Virus record (IMG/VR): IMGVR_UViG_3300035698_001603
Coordinates: 1 to 26,677 of that record
DNA length: 26,677 nucleotides
Direction: 5' to 3' (one strand)
From: a virus
Under the pieces are notes generated by a model. It searched no databases, was not told the origin of the DNA, and saw only the letters and a list, made by a program, of their open reading frames with translations. The translations under genes were made by a program, and so were the position numbers. Shown here one piece after another: positions 8,216-16,458 of the stretch (positions are counted from its first letter, which is position 1; each line of letters opens with the position of its first letter).

Positions 8216-8809
8216 TTAAGCCCCAATAGCGATCCAGTCAAAAATTGTAGAGTTGCCAGAAACAAAATTTACTGTAAATCCTGTGTTTGATGTGCTGATT
8301 ACTCGTTGAGTCTGTACAGCTGCTGCACTTCTAGGAGTAAGCACAAGAGAATATGTTGCTGTAGCAAAATTAGTTAAAGCAAAACTTGCAACGTAGGTGA
8401 AAGCCGTGCTAACTCCCGATGCTCCGGAAGTAGCAGTCCCCCACTTGATCCCAATTCCTCCTGGCAAAAATGATTCTCCAATTGCCGTGGCGATAACTCC
8501 ACCTGAAATCTGAACTTCTTGTGTGGCAGCTGCACTGTCTGGCTCTTGATAGAATAGTCTAGGCGTCCCCCCTACATCCTTTACGTACATAGCAATTTCT
8601 TGGTTTGTAGTAACAGGAGGAATTGTTAAAGCTTTATCAGTTCTATTAACAAACGTTGTGGCTTCATGCTTCCCTGCATCGCCCGTTACGTCTGACCATT
8701 TTACGTGATCTACATCAAATAATGAATCGAGTTGCGAGAAGTTTTCAAGTATTTCTGCCTGACTAATTCTAAGTCGATCTCCAGGCTGAGGTATCGCGGC
8801 TTTATACAT
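8216..8809 (-). CDS. Short tail fibre, gp53-like C-terminal domain, 197 aa
   Basis: The N-terminus (PQPGDRLRISQAEILENFSQLDSLF, quoted in parts: DRLRISQAEILENF, then DHVKWSDV and GKHEATTF) matches the common anchoring segment of short phage fibres. The C-terminal 80 residues are beta strands ending FDWIAIGA. This is the tryptophan-containing ending of the gp53-like fibre tip fold. A clear AGGAG lies 9 nt before the ATG. An HNH endonuclease gene sits immediately upstream on the same strand. The product probably trimerises and binds a host surface receptor. Confidence 0.8.
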   Translation of the reverse strand: MYKAAIPQPGDRLRISQAEILENFSQLDSLFDVDHVKWSDVTGDAGKHEATTFVNRTDKALTIPPVTTNQEIAMYVKDVGGTPRLFYQEPDSAAATQEVQISGGVIATAIGESFLPGGIGIKWGTATSGASGVSTAFTYVASFALTNFATATYSLVLTPRSAAAVQTQRVISTSNTGFTVNFVSGNSTIFDWIAIGA

Positions 8810-8821
8810 TTCACTGTACTC

Positions 8822-9499
8822 CTATATGTGTTTCCAGTTTTTTCTTGTTTTTATATTAGATACACTTGACTGTTTCAAACAATACTTAATACAAATATCT
8901 AATTGTGAAACACCAGAATCTAGTAATTTTCTAATTTCAATCACGTCTCTTTCTTTTAGGTTTGATAAATGGTGTTTTTCGCCTTTTCTATCTGACCCTT
9001 TGTGCCCTCTCATCTTTTTTTTTGACTCTTCGGTATGCCTGTATCCAGTGTTATGAGCAATTCTTCCTTTTCCTACTGCATCTTGCATATTTTCCTTTGC
9101 CGTTCCGACCCATAAATGTTCCGGTCTAACACACTTTCTATTATCGCAAGAATGACAAACCTGTTTTCCTTTTGGAATTGGGCCATTAAAAATCTGATAA
9201 CTCAATCTATGTGCTGACAAACATTTTCGATCTATTGTTATCTGTCCATATCCATACTTGCCAATCTTTCCCTGAAATTCCCAGCATCCATCGACATTAA
9301 TAATTCTATTTAATATTTTACACTTATCACTACACTCTTTTGCAATGGAATTAGGGATAAATGGCTTTTTGCAATATGAACACATCCTGTCTTTTTTTTT
9401 ATTTGCCCAATTTTTCTTATAATCCCTAACGCATTTTTTACATTGTAATCCTAATTTAGCTATATCACCTATTTTATTACACTTGCTACATACTTCCAT
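8822..9499 (-). CDS. HNH homing endonuclease with zinc fingers and NUMOD3-like motif, 225 aa
   Basis: Residues 1-62 hold Cys pairs (CSKC, CKKC, CSYC, CSDKC) consistent with zinc binding. Residues about 70-145 form an HNH_3-type nuclease with CWEFQG, the AHRLSY motif and CHSCDNRKCVRPEHLWVGT. Residues 153-180 resemble a NUMOD3 DNA-binding module (HTEESKKKMRGHKG). The C-terminus looks like a helix-turn-helix. This is the architecture of free-standing phage homing endonucleases that cut DNA lacking the element. It lies between the propeller-like tail gene and the short fibre, in late orientation. Its visibly higher A+T content than its neighbours suggests transfer. AAGG precedes the ATG. Confidence 0.93.
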   Translation of the reverse strand: MEVCSKCNKIGDIAKLGLQCKKCVRDYKKNWANKKKDRMCSYCKKPFIPNSIAKECSDKCKILNRIINVDGCWEFQGKIGKYGYGQITIDRKCLSAHRLSYQIFNGPIPKGKQVCHSCDNRKCVRPEHLWVGTAKENMQDAVGKGRIAHNTGYRHTEESKKKMRGHKGSDRKGEKHHLSNLKERDVIEIRKLLDSGVSQLDICIKYCLKQSSVSNIKTRKNWKHI

Positions 9500-9562
9500 T
9501 TGATTACCTTATTTCAAAGTCAGTTAGTGTAACATATTACCCCATAGCGAACGATAGATAAA

Positions 9563-11851
9563 TCAAATTGTGAGCCGTCCAGCTTGCCTTTCCCATAAAA
9601 TTAACGCATGTAATATCATTTCTGAGACTGCTGAATCTCCATTCATTTGTGAGTTACTTAAAGAAAATTCAAACTGTAAGAAGTTACCAACGATTGGACA
9701 AAATACCCTACGCCAGTACGAAAGAGCACCAACAATTTCTAAATCACTTGCTGCGGTGGGCACAGAAACATTAAAGAAACTATCGGCGCCAGAATTAAAC
9801 TTAATAGACGGAACATTATCAACAAATGAGCTGAACGAAAGTTCTCCTGCAGCTGTTGCTTCTAAAAGCGCATCCACATAACCCACTTGAATTTTAGCGC
9901 CTTCGTCCATGTGATGAAATTGCTTCGTTGTTATTCTAAAATTATCTCTAACAACAATGTACCCACATCCCACATAAGTAGCGGCTGCGTCGAGCTGTAA
10001 ATCATTCCATGAATCTGTTTCGGCGTCGTATGTTCTAAGTGTAAAATTATCAGAATCTGTTGGTGTGACGTGGAACACTCCACCATTCAATGAGGTTGCA
10101 AACGGTGTAGCTGTTGGGATTCCTGCAATCTCTATAATGTCATTGAGTTCAAGATTGTGGTTCGGTGAGTTTATAGTGGTAGCTGTTGCTACGTTACCTG
10201 TAATTCCGAATATCTGAAGGCTTTGCTGATTAGATGTTAGAGTAGTGAATTTGTGTGCATAGCCTTGCTGATTTCCAGAAACAATAACAGGTTCTTTCTC
10301 TTGTTGAGCTGTCCAAATTTGATCGTACTCTTCCCAAGTTGTTTCTCCCATTTCCTCCCATGTCGAATCTTCTTTTAACCACGTATACCCATAGCATGTG
10401 ACTGAATCTTTTAGAATTGCCCACGATTCATTTTCATAATTATAAAGAAGAACTCTATTTGGGAATATTCCGTTAAATTCTCCCTGTGTCGTGCTTGGAT
10501 ATGTCCAGTAAGTTAAACGCTTTTGAATATCCCTTACACCGTATACGCGTTGATTTCCAAGATTGTCATTTTCAATGTTGATAGCAAAATCAGGGATCTT
10601 GACGTCAATTGGTTGTGAGTCAAAAGAATCACAACTGACTATTCTTTTATCACCGATTCCGACCAATGATTTATCAAACTGCACTGCCGAGAATGTAGAT
10701 TCCGCACCAAGTTCACTATTAACGCGTTCAATTTGAACAGGAGATATTGCTCTTCCTGTATAGCGAAGCTGCCAGGTGCTTCTTTCACAGTAGATAACAA
10801 GGTTATCGCGCACAAATCCAGCACTAATGATTGCCTCAGAAGTCGGTATATCTAGAAAACTACCTTTTCCTCTCTCGTCCTGCAGCCACGAATCCGCTGC
10901 AATCGGCGTTCCGATCTGAGACCACCGTATTCTCTGTTGTTGTGATACTGCTCCTGCAAACCCTGCTGCAGTCGTTCCCTCAAATGTGTTTAATGCAAAC
11001 ATCCTGCCGCGGAAAGGCAGTAAGATTTTAGCTGTATAAAGTGTGTCTGTAGTCGTATATAGAGGTTGAAAAGTTGTCCAGGCTGCTCCATTGTAGTATC
11101 GCATCGGATCACCAGCGGCACCACTTGTAAAGTTCGTTGCCCAAAATAGTTTGTTATTTGTCGCATCAACCCAATGGTTAGTCGTCCAAAAGAAATCACT
11201 ATTCAGTCCACTCCAAGTTGTGCCAACTATGAGTTCTCGCCATCGAGTTAACGACGTGTGTATATACGCGTATTTTGTATCGAAAGCTATTGTATCTTCG
11301 TCGTTGATGGCTGCTAGATCTCGTTTTCGAATTCCCATAACCGGTAACGAGGGATAGTAATTTAAATCTATATCTACGGACACACCGGGCACTATTGCGT
11401 CGAACGTCACTGAGATCGCCCCAGTCACATAATTTATTGTGCCATTTGTGAATTGCATCGAATTTGCACTAGCGGGATCAGTTTGCAAAAACAAGTCACC
11501 ATCCAATAACGTATCAATCAGTGTTGTTTCGCTAGCTCCGCCAGAATCAAAAACGATAACCACACTTCCGCATTCTATCTGTGCATCCGGCTCAGTAGCT
11601 CTTAAGGCTAGAGTAGTAAGAACGTCCGTAACCTCATAGGGTGATCCTACAGTTACGTCCATGGCTTGCGCTGTTAGAAGGCGTCTTAATCTTCCTAAAT
11701 ATTCCTTTCCACGCTTCTTTAGAATCTTTTCACGCCAGATATACGCATTTTCCAAGACAGGGAAGGCGTCATCAACGAGAAGAAAGTCTTCTCGCTCTTC
11801 AACTAGTCCAGTTTCAAAGCCTGCGATTTTTATCGGCGTGTATCCAGCCAT
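9563..11851 (-). CDS. Large tail hub/tubular protein, propeller-like, 762 aa
   Basis: The N-terminus (residues 10-55: GFETGLVEEREDFLLVDDAF, then LENAYIWREKILKKRG) has the feature of podovirus tail-tube or plug proteins of the T7 gp12/P22 gp10 type, which gather 'variables' along the genome-exit channel. The middle (residues about 270-480) is rich in Trp/Tyr beta strands (RMFALNTFEG, IRWSQIG, NLVIYCERSTWQLRYTG), consistent with a beta-propeller. Near residues 560-640 lies an Ig/FCCH-like segment (HNLELNDIIEIAGI, then NFTLRTYD). The ATG overlaps the upstream stop (TAATG). It likely forms the tail knob or hub; the exact homologue is not established. Confidence 0.8.
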   Translation of the reverse strand: MAGYTPIKIAGFETGLVEEREDFLLVDDAFPVLENAYIWREKILKKRGKEYLGRLRRLLTAQAMDVTVGSPYEVTDVLTTLALRATEPDAQIECGSVVIVFDSGGASETTLIDTLLDGDLFLQTDPASANSMQFTNGTINYVTGAISVTFDAIVPGVSVDIDLNYYPSLPVMGIRKRDLAAINDEDTIAFDTKYAYIHTSLTRWRELIVGTTWSGLNSDFFWTTNHWVDATNNKLFWATNFTSGAAGDPMRYYNGAAWTTFQPLYTTTDTLYTAKILLPFRGRMFALNTFEGTTAAGFAGAVSQQQRIRWSQIGTPIAADSWLQDERGKGSFLDIPTSEAIISAGFVRDNLVIYCERSTWQLRYTGRAISPVQIERVNSELGAESTFSAVQFDKSLVGIGDKRIVSCDSFDSQPIDVKIPDFAINIENDNLGNQRVYGVRDIQKRLTYWTYPSTTQGEFNGIFPNRVLLYNYENESWAILKDSVTCYGYTWLKEDSTWEEMGETTWEEYDQIWTAQQEKEPVIVSGNQQGYAHKFTTLTSNQQSLQIFGITGNVATATTINSPNHNLELNDIIEIAGIPTATPFATSLNGGVFHVTPTDSDNFTLRTYDAETDSWNDLQLDAAATYVGCGYIVVRDNFRITTKQFHHMDEGAKIQVGYVDALLEATAAGELSFSSFVDNVPSIKFNSGADSFFNVSVPTAASDLEIVGALSYWRRVFCPIVGNFLQFEFSLSNSQMNGDSAVSEMILHALILWERQAGRLTI

Positions 11852-13059
11852 TAAAAGAATCCATTTGTGAATGGGAATTCGCCACGTTGGCCGTTTCCTT
11901 CGTAAATAGTAGCGGTTCTTTGTCCAATCTGCTCATTGGCAATACGATTTCTAACTAGCATCTCTTGACGCTCTAGTAATGGGACAATGTTTTTAATACC
12001 TTCTACGTCCTGTCTATCGCCCAAGACTTTTACTGCAGCAACTAGGGCTATATACTGCCACCACTGTTTAAGCGTTGGAGTCTCTGTATCCTGAGTAAAC
12101 TGTGTTGGATACCTGTATGCCTCTAACTCGATTCGATAGCCTCTATCCGGAACAGGTCTTACAATAAGTTCGTCTTTCCACCACATCACAGCGTAGGGTC
12201 TGCCTGCTGTATATGTGTAATACCATGTAGAAATAGTTTTCCCAGCATCTAATGGCACAGGAAATGTGACGGTGATGACTCCAGTCACATATACAACAGT
12301 ACCGATTGATGTGCTTGTGCCTACAGCTACAATTTGACCTACACCTATTCCGGTCGGATCGCCATCATCTTCATAGCTGAGAAACTGACCGCCAAAGTAT
12401 CCAGAAATTAGCACTTCGTTTTGTAGAATTGGAGCAGCAATGTTTAGAATGTCTTGCTTGTTCCATGTTCCACCGGCTGTGTACGCTGTGACTCCGGCTT
12501 GTGTTACTTCAAACGTCGTCGCTGTCACTGTGCTAATAACATACGAATTTCCGTTTAGCTCTGTGCTGCCGCCAAGAGAATCAAATATAACTGTATCACC
12601 TGCTGTCAATCCAGTCGTAGCAGCGGTTGTAATTTCATTTGTCGGATCGGCACTTATGTCAATTGCGGTTACAGTACCAGACAACGCTGACCCCGTAAGA
12701 CTCGTGTTTAAGCTAGCTGTTCGAGGCCATGCATTGTAAAACTGTCCGCGATCTTTATAGAAGTCTGCGCGCCTTCCCTCTACATAGACTGGCTCACTGA
12801 TACCTTCGTAGGTGTCAGGTCCTGTGTTAGCGGCTAGGGTTCCTGACAGAGCGTATCTATCTACATTGGGTTGTACAAACACCTCGACCACTTCACTAAA
12901 GAGATTACTCTTTATGTCGGCCGGCATGTCTTGAGAATATGCTGTGTTAATATACTCGTCGAGATCATCGTTGCTCAATTGGAGTACTGAAGGCGACGCC
13001 GTAAGACGCCGCACTTTATTACGAATATTTGTAACCGTACTGTTGATTAGAGCAACCAT
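11851..13059 (-). CDS. Putative head-tail adaptor/tail structural protein, 402 aa
   Basis: The N-terminus (residues 5-70: INSTVTNIRNKVRRLTASPS, LSNDDLDEYINTAYSQDMP) is an alpha-helical segment of the kind seen in podovirus head-tail adaptors (T7 gp11-type and related). Residues about 125-205 hold an FCCH-like beta module (NEITTAATTGLTAGDTVIF, ELNGNSYVISTVTATTFEV) inserted between adaptor-like parts. A similar module occurs in two neighbouring genes. The C-terminus is helical (KQWWQYIALVAAVKVLGDRQ). Together with the next gene it probably forms the tail attached below the portal. Assignment is from pattern and gene order. Confidence 0.75.
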   Translation of the reverse strand: MVALINSTVTNIRNKVRRLTASPSVLQLSNDDLDEYINTAYSQDMPADIKSNLFSEVVEVFVQPNVDRYALSGTLAANTGPDTYEGISEPVYVEGRRADFYKDRGQFYNAWPRTASLNTSLTGSALSGTVTAIDISADPTNEITTAATTGLTAGDTVIFDSLGGSTELNGNSYVISTVTATTFEVTQAGVTAYTAGGTWNKQDILNIAAPILQNEVLISGYFGGQFLSYEDDGDPTGIGVGQIVAVGTSTSIGTVVYVTGVITVTFPVPLDAGKTISTWYYTYTAGRPYAVMWWKDELIVRPVPDRGYRIELEAYRYPTQFTQDTETPTLKQWWQYIALVAAVKVLGDRQDVEGIKNIVPLLERQEMLVRNRIANEQIGQRTATIYEGNGQRGEFPFTNGFF

Positions 13060-13060
13060 T

Positions 13061-13465
13061 TTACATATCCATTTCAGCGATTAGCATGTGTGTTCTGTGA
13101 AACTTTCCGTCTACTTCCATCTGCTGTCCTTTCGTATCAATAAGTCCACTACGAACAGGGGCACCTAGTGCGTTAATTTTCCTTCTTAGTCCACGTGGAA
13201 CTTGGTAGCGTTCACCATGAAGAAACCTGAAGTATCGCATTGGTTCGCCTGGGTATTCTGCATACCACCCTTCCCATTTTCCATTTTCTTGATTGTCTAC
13301 ATTATGATACGTCGATGGTACCCATTCAAGATCTTTCTTACGTCGTTCTAACATCTCTTTTTTGTTCTTTTCGGCGAGATTCTTGTATCCGTGATCAGCT
13401 ATTGAGTTAGCAATAGTTTCAATGAGCCCGTGCTCTTGTCCTTGCGACGTTTTAAATTTTTCCAC
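13061..13465 (-). CDS. Small head-tail region protein, 134 aa
   Basis: The GTG start has AGGTGG about 5 nt upstream. The N-terminal half is charged and helical. The C-terminal half has Trp/Tyr/Pro-rich turns (GKWEGWYAEYPGEPMRYFRF) and a basic segment. No family is recognised, and no catalytic motif is visible. It lies immediately after a terminator and 1 nt before the adaptor-like gene, so it opens the tail sub-operon. A connector-completion role is plausible by position only. Confidence 0.7.
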   Translation of the reverse strand: MEKFKTSQGQEHGLIETIANSIADHGYKNLAEKNKKEMLERRKKDLEWVPSTYHNVDNQENGKWEGWYAEYPGEPMRYFRFLHGERYQVPRGLRRKINALGAPVRSGLIDTKGQQMEVDGKFHRTHMLIAEMDM

Positions 13466-13482
13466 TTGTCCACCTATTTATT

Positions 13483-13516
13483 TAAAGAATAAGAGGAGAG
13501 GAATGTTCCCCTCCTC
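13483..13516 (-). terminator. Terminator between head and tail genes
   Basis: On the minus strand GAGGAG/CTCCTC plus GGGA/TCCT (one G·U pair) close a 10-11 bp stem with a 4-nt loop, followed by TTATTCTTT. It sits 7 nt after the stop of the 13523-14497 gene. No convincing promoter is seen downstream, so it may act as a partial terminator. Confidence 0.7.
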
Positions 13517-13522
13517 ATAGCA

Positions 13523-14497
13523 TTACTCAGCTCGCCACGCCTGCCACGTAACAACGTCGCTCGTTGCACCTGCAGGAGATCCTTGACCGCCTGGAAGGTA
13601 CATATATGGTACAGATAGTCCGGCTCTAAACGGATCAAGATCAAGTAGTGATCTGCTGCTAGAGAACCAATCATCATATAGACCACGCTTTCCAGCTAGT
13701 CCGCCAATTGCCCACTTCTGTGGAACATCAGCCGCTAGAGGGAAAGTGAAGGCAGTAAATCCGCTGCTCGCAATATCAACAGTCACTGTTGAAGTTCCGA
13801 TAGCTGTTACTTTTCCTTCTAGTCCGTCCATTTCCACCATTGCAAAATCACTTGGAACGCGGAAATAGATAACGTCACCAACAGTGTATTTGTGAGCTAC
13901 TGAGAAAGTAACCACTGCCGCGGATGCCTGAGAGATTCCTGTAATATATCGAGCACCTGGAAGAGCTTCTAGCTCTGCAGGGTACTTTCTAAAGTTACAG
14001 CCTGTCTCGTCAGCTGGGAATGATGTTGCATTTGAAGCATCAAGGTAACCGAGTGTGAACGTATTAGCATCCGCAACTGCTGTTACTTCGAATTCAATGC
14101 CCGCAATGTTTTGCATTACGACGTTGTTATTACAACGAACCTTGTCACCAACGGAGTATCCGTGAGTTGCTGCTGTTACAACTGCAGGATTGGCGCTTGT
14201 GATAGCTGTCGCAGCTACGTTAGCTTCTGGTCCTGGAACAGATTCACGATAAACGAAATTACCAGTCGTGTCTAAAGTCATCTGTGTAGTGTCAGCACCA
14301 CCAGTCTTTAGAGTAACGATAGCTTCGTTAACGTTTAGATTAGGATTCCATTCGAAAATAAAGTTAACGTCGTTTGTCGCCGCCAATTCAGTTTCGTTTA
14401 GTACCTTAAAGTAGTCCGCACCACCTGGAAGATCAATGCGAACACCGGCTCCAGTTGAGGTAAAGGTTTTTTGTTGAAATAGTGTAAGATTACTCAT
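13523..14497 (-). CDS. Head protein with repeated FCCH-like domains, 324 aa
   Basis: A very strong AAGGAGGT site 7 nt upstream of ATG indicates high expression, like the capsid gene just before it. Residues about 95-165 (ITSANPAVVTAATHGYSVGD, then EFEVTAVADANTFTLGY) and about 185-250 (SAAVVTFSVAHKYTVGDVIY, then KVTAIGTSTVTVDI) are two copies of the small beta domain that automatic annotation often calls 'ubiquitin-activating E1 FCCH'. The rest is beta-rich. Its place directly after the major capsid gene and its likely abundance suggest a capsid decoration or cement protein, or a major virion protein. The decoration role is inference. Confidence 0.8.
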   Translation of the reverse strand: MSNLTLFQQKTFTSTGAGVRIDLPGGADYFKVLNETELAATNDVNFIFEWNPNLNVNEAIVTLKTGGADTTQMTLDTTGNFVYRESVPGPEANVAATAITSANPAVVTAATHGYSVGDKVRCNNNVVMQNIAGIEFEVTAVADANTFTLGYLDASNATSFPADETGCNFRKYPAELEALPGARYITGISQASAAVVTFSVAHKYTVGDVIYFRVPSDFAMVEMDGLEGKVTAIGTSTVTVDIASSGFTAFTFPLAADVPQKWAIGGLAGKRGLYDDWFSSSRSLLDLDPFRAGLSVPYMYLPGGQGSPAGATSDVVTWQAWRAE

Positions 14498-14509
14498 ATT
14501 AAGACCTCC

Positions 14510-16241
14510 TTACAGTCGCTTAGTTACTTCTAGACCAGAGATCCAGTTTTGGTTCGTGATAGCCTTGGCAATAGCAAACTTAGCATACATTCCGTAGTTT
14601 TGAGCTACATTACTCATCGCATAGTTAGGGATAATTCCTAGCTTTGCACTGTATCCGTTTTGCTCTAGCTTTGCGTATGCTTCCATACCACACATAGGAA
14701 TACGATAAATGTTTGCTCCGAGAAGTGATGCGTTTTCTACCTTTGCGCCCTTTGATGAAACAAAGAAACGGAAACGAGAAATTGAGCAATATTCTTCAGG
14801 CTTAAGACCAACTTGAGTTGGGTAGTTAGCTTTCAACAACACACCGTCTACTTTCTGCAGGTCAGTTGTAACTGCTGTGTTACACAAGGCAACAAATGCG
14901 TCACGAACGGCTGCTGTACTGAACTTGTTTTCAGCACCGATAGACTCAATCATTGTCTTAGCGTCTCCGTTTAATAGGATCTGCTCAATGTTGTTAACGT
15001 CTGCTCGTGTAATCTCAGTCGGGTTGTCGGCTGATAGACCGGCGTTAGCTGACTGATAAACTACGTTTGATGACAGAAGGTCACGCATAAGCAAGTCTTC
15101 TTTTTCTCTTAGCCACTGTCCGAGAACAAGTTTATACTTTGCTTGTACTCCTGCACTGTTGAACAGGTCACGTGTTCAACTATTACTTTCGGGTCCAATG
15201 CAAAAACCCTACTGACCGCTTTTAAACGGCGGGGGTGGCACTTCAACCTCCCCTCTTGTAGTTTCCTACAAGACTAGACTATCACTTCACCGTTACCGGT
15301 GTTACTACGGTTAGTCGTTGCGGCTGCAAGTTAAATGCATTTCCTGTAAACTCACTTGCGAACTTAACAGGATATGTTCCATGACGGAAAAAACTAAGTA
15401 TACGATTGCTGAATGTGCCTACCTTTCCGGTATTATTGACGGAGAAGGTTCTATTGTCGTCTCTAGAAGCCCTGGAAAACAGGGTCGAAGCCGCTGCTAT
15501 CAACCTTTCATAAGTGTTTCTAACACCGAGATTGGTTTGATAGACTGGCTTTGTGAGACTTTCGGCGGTACTCGAACGAAGTATACGCCTAGACAAATGG
15601 CAAAAAACTGTAGAAAAGAAGTTTTTAAATGGCAGGTCACAGGCACTAACATAAATGTAATCTGTGATTTGATTCGCCCTTACAGCACAATCAAGAAAGA
15701 TCAAATTGATGTTATGATGAAACTGAGATCTACTATTGGGTTGAAGGGTAAACACAACAAGCATAGCGGACAGATTCTCTCTAGTGAGATTCTTGCCATT
15801 CGCGAGGAGTGTTTCCAACAACTTAAACTTCTTCACAATCGTTCCTAATTTATTTAACGCTTGCCTCTGGTTACCATGAGTCGCTTACGCGGCTTTTAGG
15901 CTTTCCAAGGTATTTAGTAGTAATTTATAGCAGGCTGACTCGTTAACCTGCTCATTCACGACCACGCTTTTAGCGTAGACTTCCATTTTCGCATCGATGT
16001 CAGTACGAACAGGAATTTCTGGAGCTGGATCAATACCAGAGCCATCAAGTCTTCCTCCGTCTGTACTTAGTCTTTCGATTCGACTCATTCGTGACGTGTC
16101 TGATGCGTGCTGCATCGCTGTGTGTTCGTCAGCTGCGAAGGAGTGAATTAAATTAAATGAGGGTGTCGAGAGCATCTCCTCTACTGCTTGAATTGGCAAT
16201 TCACTTTGGAAATTGCCCGGACTGGTCATTCCGGTAGCCAT
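14510..16241 (-). CDS. Major capsid protein, N4-gp56-like, split by a group I intron
   Basis: Predicted join on the minus strand: exon 1 16241-15946 (296 nt), exon 2 15170-14510 (661 nt), giving 318 residues in frame. Exon 1 includes FSAADEHTAMQ-like head sequence (SFAADEHTAMQ), RIERLSTDGGRLDG and RTDIDAKMEVYAKSVVVNEQ. Exon 2 continues VDLFNSAGVQAKYKLVLGQW, LLMRDLLSSNVVYQSA and CSISRFRFFVSS. These match the pattern of N4-gp56-family shell proteins with an HK97-type fold. Without splicing, translation would run 19 codons into the intron and stop at 15885, losing two thirds of the protein. The gene has its own promoter at 16349-16377 and an AGGT site near the ATG. Gene order scaffold-capsid supports the call. 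Confidence 0.9.
15171..15945 (-). ncRNA. Group I self-splicing intron, 775 nt
   Basis: The 5' exon end GCAGGU pairs with GCCUGC inside the intron (P1) with the required U·G at the splice site. The next four intron bases 5' of that, GUCA, pair with UGAC at the start of exon 2 (P10), so the guide lines up both exons over 10 bp. The intron ends in G. Core elements visible on the minus strand are P7 (GACUA 15316-15312 with UAGUC), P8 (CACCG-GUAA-CGGUG) and P9 (CUUGUAG-GAAA-CUACAAG). P4 is probably GCCU/AGGC near the 5' end. The endonuclease gene fills the loop before P7, on the opposite strand. Confidence 0.9.
15381..15848 (+). CDS. LAGLIDADG homing endonuclease, antisense in the capsid intron, 155 aa
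   Basis: The ATG at 15381 is chosen because an ACAGGAT site lies about 8 nt upstream; the frame is open for 21 more codons upstream, but these carry no motif and cover the intron core. The single motif YLSGIIDGEGSI near residues 14-25 is the LAGLIDADG helix with the catalytic acidic residue, so the protein should work as a homodimer. The rest (FVS-type strands, LIDWLCETFGG, IRPYSTIKKDQIDVMM) fits one LAGLIDADG domain of usual length. It presumably cuts intronless capsid alleles. It is encoded opposite to the intron and capsid gene, so it cannot be translated from the capsid transcript and needs its own promoter; I did not find a strong one. Confidence 0.92.
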   Translation: MTEKTKYTIAECAYLSGIIDGEGSIVVSRSPGKQGRSRCYQPFISVSNTEIGLIDWLCETFGGTRTKYTPRQMAKNCRKEVFKWQVTGTNINVICDLIRPYSTIKKDQIDVMMKLRSTIGLKGKHNKHSGQILSSEILAIREECFQQLKLLHNRS

Positions 16242-16348
16242 AATATACCTATAATAATAGTTACGTTCTAATTTGTAAGTCTTATTAGGTAAGCGATGCC
16301 TAGTTACAGCTTGAAGATGGGTTAGCGAGGCCCTGTACCGCTAAAATT

Positions 16349-16377
16349 ATCATAACACATCGTATTTAGCGTGGCAA
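16349..16377 (-). promoter_or_regulatory. Capsid gene promoter (sigma70-like)
   Basis: On the minus strand TTGCCA (16377-16372) and TATGAT (16354-16349) are 17 nt apart. It lies about 110 nt before the capsid ATG and would restart transcription after the terminator at 17168-17197. Confidence 0.75.
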
Positions 16378-16391
16378 GTATTCTCATTTCC

Positions 16392-16420
16392 TTGCTATAA
16401 ATAGGAAGATAATGTATCAT
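16392..16420 (+). promoter_or_regulatory. Promoter of the HNH gene (sigma70-like)
   Basis: On the plus strand TTGCTA and TATCAT are separated by 17 nt. It is 39 nt upstream of the HNH ATG and back to back with the capsid promoter. Confidence 0.7.
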
Positions 16421-16458
16421 ATTGAATCAGTAAACGACAAACAAAGGTGGGCTTAGAA

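Noticed and set aside
15282-15836. A 184-aa minus-strand frame inside the intron
   Set aside because: It is the reverse complement of the LAGLIDADG gene, and its amino-acid content shows no domain.
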